A DNA stretch of 64,000 nt from Geobacter sp. UBA698 (GTDB taxonomy: Bacteria > Desulfobacterota > Desulfuromonadia > Geobacterales > Pseudopelobacteraceae). The notes below the pieces were generated by a model that ran no database searches, was not told the DNA's origin, and was given only the letters and a program-made list of their open reading frames with translations. This document shows, in pieces, positions 32,545 to 41,049 of the stretch. The position numbers and the translations under genes were made by a program. How positions within the stretch are numbered: the first letter of the stretch is position 1; every line of letters begins with the position of its first letter. The stretch spans positions 53,662 to 117,661 of the forward strand of contig DBMM01000003.1 of assembly GCA_002298925.1 (NCBI GenBank), in the 5' to 3' direction.

Positions 32545-33619
32545 TTAGCCTACGAATGTGACCCAGCCGAAGGGATCATAGCGCTTGCCGGTCTGGATGC
32601 CGGTCAAGGCGTCATAGAGCCGTTGGGTGATCTCGCCGACGTTGCCGCCGCTCAACTGCAGGGTTTCCTGCTTGTAGCAGAGCCTGCACACCGGGGTGAT
32701 GACGGCGGCGGTGCCGCTGCCGAAGGCCTCGGTGACCCTGCCGGCCTTGATGTCCGCCATCAGGTCATTGACGTCGATCGGCCGTTCCTCGACCTGATAG
32801 CCGAGGGTGGGTGCCAGCTTGAGAACAGAGTCGCGGGTCACCCCCGGCAGGATCGAGCCGCTCAGCGGAGCCGTGACAATTGTACTGCCGTACACGAAAA
32901 ACATGTTCATGGCGCCAACCTCATCGATATAGCGCTGCTCACGACCATCCAGCCAGAGTACCTGGTCGAAGCCCGTTTTCTTTGCCTCCAGGCCTGCCTT
33001 GAGTGAACTGGCGTAGTTGCCGCCGGTCTTGGCCTCGCCGGTCCCGCCGGGCACGGCACGCACGTAGAGATCTTCCACCATGATGCCGACCGGACTGAAG
33101 CCGGTCGCGTAGTAGGCGCCAACCGGTGATAGGATCACATAGAAATAGTAGTGGTCGGACGGCTTGATGCCCAAGGCCGGTTCAACCGCGATCATGGCCG
33201 GACGGATATAGAGTGAGGTCCCGGGTGCGGTCGGGATCCAATCCCGCTCAAGGGCCACCAGTTGCGCTATACCCGCGAGAAAAAGCTCTTCCGGGATTTC
33301 AGGCATGCAGAGACGTTCGGCCGACTGGTTGAATCGGCGGGCGTTCATACCGGGACGAAACAGCGCTACCCGGTCGTCGGCCCATTTGTAGGCCTTGAGA
33401 CCCTCGAAGATCTCCTGGGCATAGTGGAAAACCTTACAGGCCGGGTCGAGCGCAAAACGGGGCGTAGGGCTGGATGCGGGCGTCGCACCACCCCTGTCCG
33501 GCCTTCCATTCAACCAGCAGCATGCGGTCGGTGAAATGCCTGCCGAAACCAAGCTGCGATTCATTCGTGGTCTTTGCCTTCATCTTTTCCGCAGTTAGCG
33601 GCACAATATTGATATCCAT
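32545..33619 (-). pseudogene. ilvE: Branched-chain amino-acid aminotransferase with an apparent +1 frameshift
   Basis: Fold-type IV PLP aminotransferase, BCAT III family. The first 54 codons from 33619 (MDINIVPL) and the rest from about 33453 are in different frames. The break is a run of four T (complement of 33454-33457) in codons that should read YAPF-ALDPA; removing one T restores a 357-residue protein of normal family length. The cofactor segment EAKTGGNYASS with its Lys and the EVGAMNMF motif are intact downstream. It transfers the amino group of Val, Leu or Ile to 2-oxoglutarate. Either the gene is freshly broken or the base is a homopolymer sequencing error; the good condition of the rest favours error or a very recent event. 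Confidence 0.85.
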
Positions 33620-33808
33620 AAGTGTACCTCTATAGTGTTCTTTATCAGGCTCTCCTGCCTAAACCGACCTACAAACACTTAACCTTCGCATCAAGCGTTT
33701 ATTTGGGCGGCATTGTCCTGGTTTTCACGATAGCCAGGCGGCACTGCTCCCATGAATTCATCTTCAGTCTCTTCAAGAGAATTCAACACACCATCATTTA
33801 CGTTTTTC

Positions 33809-34546
33809 TCAGGCCGGGATCATTGCCGCAAACTGCTTTTCAACCTGTTTGGCGTTTTTCTCCAGCTGCTCTTGGACACCTTGGGACATGGGATCGGGGA
33901 AAATATCCTCAGCATCAAGTTCCAGCCCCTCCAGAATTGCCGAAGCTATCTGATCCGGCGTTGCCTTGGGCATTTCTTGCCCGGCCGTCATTTTGGTATC
34001 CACCGGGCCGGGGTAAACTCCGACAACTCTGATGCCGCGCGGGGCCAACTCGGCCCGCATCCCTTGCAGCAGGGAGTGACCGGCAGCCTTGGAAGCACAA
34101 TAGGTGCCGTTGACCGGCAGATTGACCAATCCGATGATCGAACAGACGTTCACGATTGTCCCGCTGCCATTGGCTTCCAGGATAGGGGCGAATGCCCGGC
34201 ACATGGCCAGGGTGCCGAAGAAGTTGACTTCCATCTCCTCGCGGGCAGCCTCCATCCCGGCGAGTCCCAAGAGCGACTCACAACGATTGATGCCGGCATT
34301 ATTAATCAGCAGGTTCACATCCGCGCATTGTTCCGCGACCGTTGCCACACTGGCTGCAGAGGTAATATCCAGCCGGAGTGCTTTGATCCTTTCGGCATTG
34401 AATTGCACCAATTCCTTGACTGCTGCGATGGTCCGCGCTGCCGCGTAAACTTTCGCAGCCCCTTTATCCAGTAACGCCTTGATCAGGGCGCTGCCGACGC
34501 CTCCATTGGCGCCGGTAACCAATACGATTTTTCCTTCCAGATTCAT
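33809..34546 (-). CDS. Short-chain dehydrogenase/reductase
   Basis: A 245-residue classical SDR. The cofactor motif TGANGGVGSA is at residues 11-20, NNAG at 82-85 and the catalytic Ser136, Tyr149 and Lys153 are present. A C-terminal tail rich in Glu, Lys and Gln follows the fold. Start at 34546 has AAGGA six bases upstream. The substrate cannot be inferred. Gene neighbours are a broken MFS gene upstream and ilvE downstream, with a 189-bp gap to the latter, so it is probably a free unit. Confidence 0.9.
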   Translation of the reverse strand: MNLEGKIVLVTGANGGVGSALIKALLDKGAAKVYAAARTIAAVKELVQFNAERIKALRLDITSAASVATVAEQCADVNLLINNAGINRCESLLGLAGMEAAREEMEVNFFGTLAMCRAFAPILEANGSGTIVNVCSIIGLVNLPVNGTYCASKAAGHSLLQGMRAELAPRGIRVVGVYPGPVDTKMTAGQEMPKATPDQIASAILEGLELDAEDIFPDPMSQGVQEQLEKNAKQVEKQFAAMIPA

Positions 34547-34600
34547 GACTGTTCCTTTCAAGCTTTGATGCTATTGTCAATTTTACAGCTTACTATTTTG

Positions 34601-34858
34601 TCAGCAGGCGGCAGGGCCAAGGGTCATGCCGCCGTAGAGGGCCATGGTATACCAGCCGTAGGCCTGCACCAGCATCTCGGGAGGCGTGACATCGGCCACA
34701 TAGGACATGAGAGTTGTCGAAAAGGCCGACAGCCCCACGCCGAAGAGCAGATACATAGGGACGATCGGAATCCGCATGTAGGAACTCAGGAAGCAGACGA
34801 AACTGATGCTGCAGGCGGTGAGGAGCAAGCGGCCGGTAGAGTTATTATGCGATTTCAT
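34601..34858 (-). pseudogene. MFS transporter remnant
   Basis: An 85-codon frame that starts as a major facilitator (first membrane segment ending in SSYMRIPIVPMYL) but jumps directly to LLFGVGLSAFSTTLMSYVADV, which belongs near the fourth segment, and ends at LGPAAC. About 60 residues are missing inside and everything after the fifth segment is lost. Its ATG overlaps the end of the DUF1904-like gene by 14 bp, so the intact ancestor was coupled to the efflux operon. Confidence 0.78.
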
Positions 34859-35201
34859 GGGGCGAGTAGTCCGGTATCCAGCTAATATCCTGTAACGGCC
34901 TCCCCTCCTTGTAGTAGAGCTCTGGGGTCAGCAGCACAAAGAAGATGTGGACATCCAGAAAACCGAAATGGCTGAGCAGGTCATTCAGCGTTGCCGCGAT
35001 GGCATCATGCTTTTTCTGCGGCCTCGGAAACATGAATATCTCCAGGGAGCGGGGCGTGGCAGTTATCTGGACGATGGCGAGCGATTCAATCTTGACTTTA
35101 TCCCGCGGCACCCCGGCGACACGTGAAAATTCTTCGATGAACAATGGCACCCGCTCCCGCAGAAAACCTTCATCGAACCCCTTGAATCTCAGGAATGGCA
35201 T
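34845..35201 (-). CDS. DUF1904-like (tautomerase-fold) protein
   Basis: A 118-residue protein that starts MPFLRFKG and has the short alternating strands and helices of small tautomerase-like proteins; the N-terminal Pro2 would be the catalytic base if it is one. It resembles DUF1904 proteins, whose function is unknown. It is overlapped by the stop of the efflux gene (13 bp) and so belongs to the MarR-FUSC operon. Assignment to the family is from recollection of the motif and not certain. Confidence 0.65.
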   Translation of the reverse strand: MPFLRFKGFDEGFLRERVPLFIEEFSRVAGVPRDKVKIESLAIVQITATPRSLEIFMFPRPQKKHDAIAATLNDLLSHFGFLDVHIFFVLLTPELYYKEGRPLQDISWIPDYSPHEIA

Positions 35202-37186
35202 TGATGTTCTTTTCCCCCGACAAACAGCATGCGCAATGCAAAGTGCTGCGCTTCAGGCGCTGACGACATGACTGCCCGAGCAGTCAGATTGCAAGCCTCG
35301 TTAGTTGTTTCCATTGCCCTGCCAAGCGTGATCAACACACCTTCCAGCACAGACAGGATTTCTTCCGGTTTTTCAATTGCCGCCGAGAGCCTGAGCCTCG
35401 CTTCCTGCATGGCGACGCTGGACGCAGCGTCAAGCCCCTCGTTCCACCCTGCTTCCCGCAGCCGCTGCAGGCATCTGCCGATGGCCAGAGCCGCCAGCCC
35501 CCCCTCCACAATAGTGCTGAGATCACCATCCACCTTTCTGGCATTAATCAGCATGCGCAGAACCCTGTGTTGCGTGCGGACTCGGCATTTTTCCGCCACG
35601 GAATGAGAATCCGTCGCAGCCATAGAACAAAGATCGCGGAGGATGGCGGACAGGAGCGAGCGCAGCCGCCTAGCTGGGTCAACCGGCAACAGAAAGCGGA
35701 ACGAAATGATGGCAACCCCGATTCCGCCGAGGCACGCCAGCCCGCCTGTCACATAGCTGCCAGTCGCAGGGATGGCAGGCACTCCCGGCTGCATGACAAA
35801 CAGAAAAAAGAGCATGGCATCCATGGCGCCAAGGGCGGTACGGCGATAATGCAGGGCAATGACACCGGCCATGAGCACCGGGATAGTGACGGCTCCCTGC
35901 CACAACGGATCGCTCACCCCCGGCAGCAGGACCAGCCGGCAGAAAAACGCAGCTGCGACCCCGAGCGAGGCTCCGCAGAAGATGTAACCGAGCATTACTG
36001 CAGGGCGATCATGGGTAGAAAAGATGCTGACCATGATTGAGGCGGCCATCATCATTAACGGACCTTGCCCCCACCCGGTGAAATGCCATGCCATTCCCAC
36101 GACTGCTATGGCAGCTGCTGCGCGCAAGGCTGCGCGACCCGCCTCCTGCCAGTCGCGATGACGGATGAAGCGGTTCGTCACCGGCCTTTCCGTGCCTGGC
36201 GCCATCGCATCCCATTGACTGATGAGCGCTTGCAGGGATGTGATGGTTTCGCCCAGCGCCTCCCCCAGCAGGGGCACACGTGCCTCCAATTCATCCGACA
36301 GCGCCGCCAATTCGGCTGCTTCTTGTCCGGACGATCCAGGTCCTTGCAGATTCCGGGCGGCCTGCTCCAGGTTCCGGGCAAACTGTTCTTGCCAGCAATC
36401 GAAAGCAGGGCCACAGGTCACCGGACGATCCCCGGCCAGCGTGCCCGCTTCGAGCAGGGAAAGGAGAGAGACAATCAGGCTCCTGACGCGCTGCTTCCTT
36501 TTCCTGAGGTCGAGAGAACCTGCCCAGAGCGAGTCGAGACTGCCCTCGATCTCGGCTATTTCCATGAGGACATCCTGCCTCAGCACGAGCAGTTCTTTTC
36601 GTTCACCGCCCATCAGCAGCAGTGCCAGCCACTCCAGTTCCGCCCCGACCACCCTGGCCAGACGATCCAGCAGCTCGCTCTTGGAGCGGCGCCGGGTAAA
36701 GAACAGAGTGACCGCCGTCGAGACGACGATCCCGATCACGATGCAGGCGATTCTTCCGAAGACCAGGTCATGCAGGTGGGGCGAATTGTTGTAGCCGGCC
36801 ATGGCAATCACGGCACCGGTGCAGCCGGCGACCATGGCGCTGTAGGAACGGAGCCCGTACAGCAGGTTGCCAATGCCGACGCACGCCGCCAGCCAGAAGC
36901 AGAGCTGGATCGTAATCATGAGCGGCGACAGGGAGGCAATCAGCATGATCAGCCCCGCAAATGAGCCGACAGCTGTTCCTATCAGGCGGAAGTAACTCTT
37001 TTCCAGCAGCAGCCCACGGGTGGGCTGAATGACGATCAGCGCCGTCATGGCAGCCCAGTAAGGGCATTCCAGCTTCAAAGCCACGGCTACCGCCAGGGCG
37101 GCCAAGGCGGCCACGGTGCCACGGGCGGCCTGCAGGAGTTGCGGCCAATGCGTGATGAGCTGAAGGCGCAAGGCTTGATGTATCAT
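35189..37186 (-). CDS. FUSC-family aromatic acid efflux protein (AaeB-like)
   Basis: A 665-residue inner-membrane protein with the duplicated FUSC design: five or six hydrophobic segments near residues 20-165, a soluble charged domain (about 170-350), and a second set near 360-510, then a soluble tail. The start of each half (WAAMTALIVIQPTRG and MMMAASIMVSIFSTHDRP) has the family pattern. AaeB exports hydroxylated aromatic acids. Stop of marR and start of this gene overlap by 4 bp, so MarR likely senses an aromatic acid and controls both. Substrate inferred from family and from the aromatic pathways around it. Confidence 0.88.
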   Translation of the reverse strand: MIHQALRLQLITHWPQLLQAARGTVAALAALAVAVALKLECPYWAAMTALIVIQPTRGLLLEKSYFRLIGTAVGSFAGLIMLIASLSPLMITIQLCFWLAACVGIGNLLYGLRSYSAMVAGCTGAVIAMAGYNNSPHLHDLVFGRIACIVIGIVVSTAVTLFFTRRRSKSELLDRLARVVGAELEWLALLLMGGERKELLVLRQDVLMEIAEIEGSLDSLWAGSLDLRKRKQRVRSLIVSLLSLLEAGTLAGDRPVTCGPAFDCWQEQFARNLEQAARNLQGPGSSGQEAAELAALSDELEARVPLLGEALGETITSLQALISQWDAMAPGTERPVTNRFIRHRDWQEAGRAALRAAAAIAVVGMAWHFTGWGQGPLMMMAASIMVSIFSTHDRPAVMLGYIFCGASLGVAAAFFCRLVLLPGVSDPLWQGAVTIPVLMAGVIALHYRRTALGAMDAMLFFLFVMQPGVPAIPATGSYVTGGLACLGGIGVAIISFRFLLPVDPARRLRSLLSAILRDLCSMAATDSHSVAEKCRVRTQHRVLRMLINARKVDGDLSTIVEGGLAALAIGRCLQRLREAGWNEGLDAASSVAMQEARLRLSAAIEKPEEILSVLEGVLITLGRAMETTNEACNLTARAVMSSAPEAQHFALRMLFVGGKEHQCHS

Positions 37187-37647
37187 CGTTTTGACTTCTG
37201 CCGCATGGTATCCACCATGGTTTCCAGACGCAAAATGTAGTTCGACAGCTGAGAAATCTCGTCATCGCTGAATGGACTGAGAACTTCTTTTTCCAGCGAC
37301 AACACCGTTTCCTGAATCCGGTCAACCAGCGACTCCCCATCTGAAGTCAAACGAAGCAATTTTGCCCGCCGGTCCGAACCATCTTCGGACCGCTCCACCA
37401 ATCCCTTTGTCACGAGGGTATCCATGATACGGACAATTGAGGGACCCTCAATACCGACGGATGCGGCCAGCTCTTTCTGGCGGATGTTATTTCCAAGGAG
37501 ATAGAGGTGCAGCAGGGGACGCCAGGTGGCATCTGTCAGACCGGTAGCCTGGACCTCTGTATCCAGGACCTGACGCCAGCGGCGTGTCATCAGTGCCAGG
37601 CGGAAGAGGAGGTTGCTTTGATCAATCTTTGATTTGTCTCTATTCAT
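37183..37647 (-). CDS. MarR-family transcriptional regulator
   Basis: A 154-residue winged-helix regulator. The DNA-binding part with RQKELAASVGIEGPSIVRIMDTL (recognition helix about residues 68-82) and the wing SDRRAKLLRLTSDG are clear, and flanking helices form the dimer. MarR proteins repress neighbouring efflux or catabolic genes until an aromatic ligand binds. It is the first gene of the marR-efflux-DUF1904 unit and probably represses its own promoter in the 569-bp gap upstream. Confidence 0.93.
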   Translation of the reverse strand: MNRDKSKIDQSNLLFRLALMTRRWRQVLDTEVQATGLTDATWRPLLHLYLLGNNIRQKELAASVGIEGPSIVRIMDTLVTKGLVERSEDGSDRRAKLLRLTSDGESLVDRIQETVLSLEKEVLSPFSDDEISQLSNYILRLETMVDTMRQKSKR

Positions 37648-38216
37648 ACAATATAGATAGCATGCATTCTATTAGCTTGCAAGCTTTCTTTGGAGTCAGT
37701 TCGCCCCGTGTTTGAATATGCGACAATATCCCATTGCATTTAATGTGGTTGCATTCATGCGGCCAATCATTTCAACCGGATTTCAAGTAGGCCCCTGATC
37801 AACGTCGATGTTACCACACCTGCTCATTCATAATTCCATTTCCAAATCAAAGCACCCTCTTCGTTGGTTCGTCTTCGACTCCTCAACATACTATTTGTAT
37901 GTCTTCGGCGCCTCAATCCTCACCGCCTTGAGTGCATCTCTGGTCTGAAATTGGAATAACTTGCTGATATTTCACTAAGGGGTGGGTTAAGCAGGAAGTC
38001 GATGCTGAATCAAACTTGGAAGCCGATCGACATGATTATCGGAAGCGTTTAAAAATAATTGTTGCGACATTCTTTGAAAGAGATGTGGATCCATCTGATT
38101 GATGGTAAGTCCAACATAGAGAGGTGTAATACCGACACCGACTGTACGCCTATAATCTTCCTGCGACTGTAGCTTGGGTGGGCTATGGGGTATTTTTTAT
38201 TCAGAATTCATTTTAT
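37648..38216. other. 569-bp non-coding gap with a palindromic element
   Basis: No gene is supported. The marR promoter must lie near 37650-37740. An element with inverted ends spans about 37832-37951 and is described separately. The remainder, up to the response regulator, has stop codons in all frames and no recognised motif. Confidence 0.5.
37832..37951. repeat. 120-bp palindromic intergenic element
   Basis: ATTCCATTTCCAAATCA at one end and TCTGAAATTGGAAT at the other are imperfect inverted repeats. The middle holds ACATACTATTTGTATGT (a 6-bp stem with 5-base loop) flanked by CTTCGACTCCTCA and CTTCGGCGCCTCA, a direct repeat. This looks like a structured repeat family, not an operator. Not recognised by name. 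Confidence 0.45.
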
Positions 38217-38573
38217 TTATTTTCCAATCAGTGATTCTACATACCCGAACAATTCTCTAACATCACAAGGCTTATGATAAATTCTGGTAAATTTATCTTG
38301 AACAAGACTCAATTCCTGAGGACTGAGTGCCGTCAAGGCTATAACAGGTGTAGTATTGCCTTGCATTTTCATTATTTCCGTGGCTGATGCCCCATTCAGA
38401 TTTACCATCATAAGATCGGTGATAATTACATCAAACTTTTCATTAGCAGCAATAGTCAATAGATCAACTCCATCAGTGACGGAGATAACATCATATCCGT
38501 GCATTGTAGCAATCGAGGTCAGTATTGCTCTGGTTTCCAGCTCATCTTCTGCAATCAGAATCCGTTTTCGCAT
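38217..38573 (-). CDS. Single-domain response regulator
   Basis: A 118-residue receiver with no output domain. Acidic residues ED (9-10), phospho-acceptor Asp53 in IITDLMM, Thr in ALTALS and Lys in YHKPCD are all present. It follows the other receiver gene by 96 bp. With no output domain it must act by protein contact or as a phosphate relay or sink for the kinase or CheA. Base composition is more A/T-rich than the chemosensory genes before it. Confidence 0.9.
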   Translation of the reverse strand: MRKRILIAEDELETRAILTSIATMHGYDVISVTDGVDLLTIAANEKFDVIITDLMMVNLNGASATEIMKMQGNTTPVIALTALSPQELSLVQDKFTRIYHKPCDVRELFGYVESLIGK

Positions 38574-38669
38574 AACACGCAGTTCTCCTTGTAAATTGAG
38601 ATATGGTAAAGTTAATGATTTAGGCTAGTGCCACCTTGACAAGATGACCATAGCCTTTTTAAGTTAATT

Positions 38670-39080
38670 TCAGGTTCGATGCACTATTTCACCGATACAC
38701 TGTTCGATCGCCGCAAACAAAACTCCGAAATTGACCGGCTTCACAATGTTATGAGCAGGTTCAAACCCTTTTTCGACTGAATCCTGCAGGATGAGTCTTT
38801 CGGTGTCGCCGGAAAGGACGATGAACTTTGTGTCCGGTTTGATTGCGCGGATTTTGTCAGCCATCTGCACGCCGCTCATCTCCGGCATATTGATGTCGGT
38901 GATGACGATATCCGGCGTATGTGTCTTGAAAAGTTCCAAACCCGTTCTGCCGTTGTTGGAGGTATAAAGTACGACATCGGGAAATTTCTTGGTAAGGATG
39001 ACGGTGAGAACATTTAGGGCATCCCTATCATCTTCTACAAGCAGTATTGAAATCGATGTGAGCTTAGTCTTGGATTTCAC
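38670..39080 (-). CDS. Single-domain response regulator coupled to the hybrid kinase
   Basis: A 136-residue receiver without output domain. Acidic pair EDD near residue 16, phospho-acceptor Asp62 in VITDINMPEMSG, and Lys in IVKPVNF are present. It overlaps the end of the REC-GAF kinase gene by 17 bp, so the two are translated together and likely work together. Confidence 0.92.
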   Translation of the reverse strand: MKSKTKLTSISILLVEDDRDALNVLTVILTKKFPDVVLYTSNNGRTGLELFKTHTPDIVITDINMPEMSGVQMADKIRAIKPDTKFIVLSGDTERLILQDSVEKGFEPAHNIVKPVNFGVLFAAIEQCIGEIVHRT

Positions 39081-41046
39081 TGCACACCTCTATCCTGAAT
39101 TCAGCGCCATTGGCAATGTTGCGCACGGCGAGCCTCCCCCCCATATTCTTTTCTATGATGGCCTTTGACATGAACAGGCCGACCCCCGTCCCCTGTTGTG
39201 GGCCCTTGGTGGTAAAATAGGGGTCGAAGATCTTGCCCATGATCTCATGGGGTATCCCTCCGGCGTTGTCGGCAACCGTTACGACAGCACAGCGGCCTTC
39301 ACTGAATATGGTGATCGTCACCCTGGGATCGTCGATTTCCCTTTCCATCAAGGCGTCCCTGGCATTGATCAGGATATTAAGGAGCACCTGTGAGAATTCA
39401 TTCTGATATCCGCAGATGACTGGATCATCTTTCGTGACTAGTTCGATGCTGATCTGCGGGGTTTGTAAACTTCCTTCCAGAAGTGATAAAGAATTTTCAA
39501 TTGCCTCAATTACTTTGAAGTCGATCTTTTCCCTATCCGGTCTGAAGTAGTTTCTGAAATCGTCAATGGTTTTAGACATGTGCTGGATGAGTTCCATCGA
39601 GTTGCCGACATTTTTTTCGAGAAACTCCCTGCTGAATTCGCCGAGGTCATAATACAGCAGCAACTGCTGAATCATGAGCCCGAGTGTGTTTAACGGCTGG
39701 CGCCACTGATGGGCGATATTGCCGATCATCTCCCCCATGGCTGCCTGACGGCTCTGCTGAATGAGCATCTGTTCCTTTTCGCGAAGGGATTCCATGGCCC
39801 GCAGGCGCTCGGCGGTCTCCTCACGCAAATCGCGCTCAACTTCCTGGCGGCGGGTTTCCCGGACGATGTTGTCGAGAGCAAAAGTGACGTCCGCTCCCAT
39901 CTGCCGCAACAGTTCCACCTGCTGCCGGTCAAAAAAGTCCTTTTTGTCCGCATAAAGGCTCAGAACGCCGATCACCCGCCCCTCCTGTTTCAGGGCAATA
40001 CTCGCCAAGGCGCGAAAGTCGTAGGCCCGGCCCCTGTCATGCCAGGGACGGGTGACCGGGGAACCAAGAAAGTCATTGCAGATGTAATAGGTGCCTTCAC
40101 GAACCGATATGCCGGTCGGCCCGAATCCTTCCGGTTCTTCGTTGACCGTGATTTTGATGTCATCCAGATATCCGGTCGCACCTTTGGCGGCCATTATCTT
40201 CACCATGCCATCCTCTTCGTCCACCAGGCCGACCCAGGCCAGTTTAAAACCACCCTCCTCCACGGCGATCCGGCAGAATTCGTTAAAAAGGGTCTCCCTG
40301 TCCTTGGTACGGACGATGGCCTGGTTGGTTTCGGAGAGTACCGCGTAGAGCCGATTCAGCCGCAGAACACTTTCTTCCGCAATTTTTCGCTCGGAAATCT
40401 CAACCGTTAGGTTCTCAATAGTAGCTGCCAATTTCTCCGTACGTTCCACGACCCGCTTTTCAAGCTCTTCGTTCACCATGTGCAACTCGTCCCGCGCCAT
40501 TATCAGCTCGTTGTTCTTCTGGATGGCGGCTTCGTAGGTGGAAAGGAGCAGATCGAGTATCTGGCGGCGGCCGGAGGTGATCAGATATTTCTGGCTGGCG
40601 AATGATATTTCCAGCCCCGGCAGTTCGGAAGGTTCCAGCTCCAGCTGCCTGTTCTCCAGCATATCCCTGATGCGGGACAAGAGCAGCCCTTCGTCGTAGG
40701 GCTTGGTGATGAAGTTGTCGGCCCCGCAAGCCAGCCCCCTGATTACTCCCTGCGGGTCGGAGAGGGATGTCAGCAAAATCACCGGGATATCGCAACTGTT
40801 GTCATGGCTCTTGATCCGGCTGCACAGTTCGTAGCCGTCCATTCCCGGCATAAGAATGTCGCTGATGATAAGAGCCGGTTTCTCTTGCTCGATCATGGCC
40901 AGAGCCGAGTTACCGTTGGCTGCGACCGCGACCCCATAGTGATTTTTCTCGAGTAAGTAACGCAGCTTTTCCGCCTGGGTAGGGCTGTCTTCAACAACCA
41001 GAATGTTCTCGTCAGCATGTACGGATATGCGCCCTATATCTGTCAT
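39064..41046 (-). CDS. REC-GAF hybrid histidine kinase
   Basis: A 660-residue cytoplasmic protein: N-terminal receiver (about 12-130, Asp63 in LIISDILMPGMD), coiled coil (about 165-225), GAF domain (about 235-400), second coiled coil and a kinase core with H-box GNIAHQWRQPLNTLG (His446) and HATPase boxes (DNAGGIP, GTGVGLFMSK). The receiver at the front lets CheA of the same cluster control this kinase, while GAF adds a small-molecule input. It sits 3 bp after cheB, so it is part of the chemosensory operon. This is an unusual output for a Che-type system. Confidence 0.93.
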   Translation of the reverse strand: MTDIGRISVHADENILVVEDSPTQAEKLRYLLEKNHYGVAVAANGNSALAMIEQEKPALIISDILMPGMDGYELCSRIKSHDNSCDIPVILLTSLSDPQGVIRGLACGADNFITKPYDEGLLLSRIRDMLENRQLELEPSELPGLEISFASQKYLITSGRRQILDLLLSTYEAAIQKNNELIMARDELHMVNEELEKRVVERTEKLAATIENLTVEISERKIAEESVLRLNRLYAVLSETNQAIVRTKDRETLFNEFCRIAVEEGGFKLAWVGLVDEEDGMVKIMAAKGATGYLDDIKITVNEEPEGFGPTGISVREGTYYICNDFLGSPVTRPWHDRGRAYDFRALASIALKQEGRVIGVLSLYADKKDFFDRQQVELLRQMGADVTFALDNIVRETRRQEVERDLREETAERLRAMESLREKEQMLIQQSRQAAMGEMIGNIAHQWRQPLNTLGLMIQQLLLYYDLGEFSREFLEKNVGNSMELIQHMSKTIDDFRNYFRPDREKIDFKVIEAIENSLSLLEGSLQTPQISIELVTKDDPVICGYQNEFSQVLLNILINARDALMEREIDDPRVTITIFSEGRCAVVTVADNAGGIPHEIMGKIFDPYFTTKGPQQGTGVGLFMSKAIIEKNMGGRLAVRNIANGAEFRIEVCSEIQD

Positions 41047-41049
41047 CGT

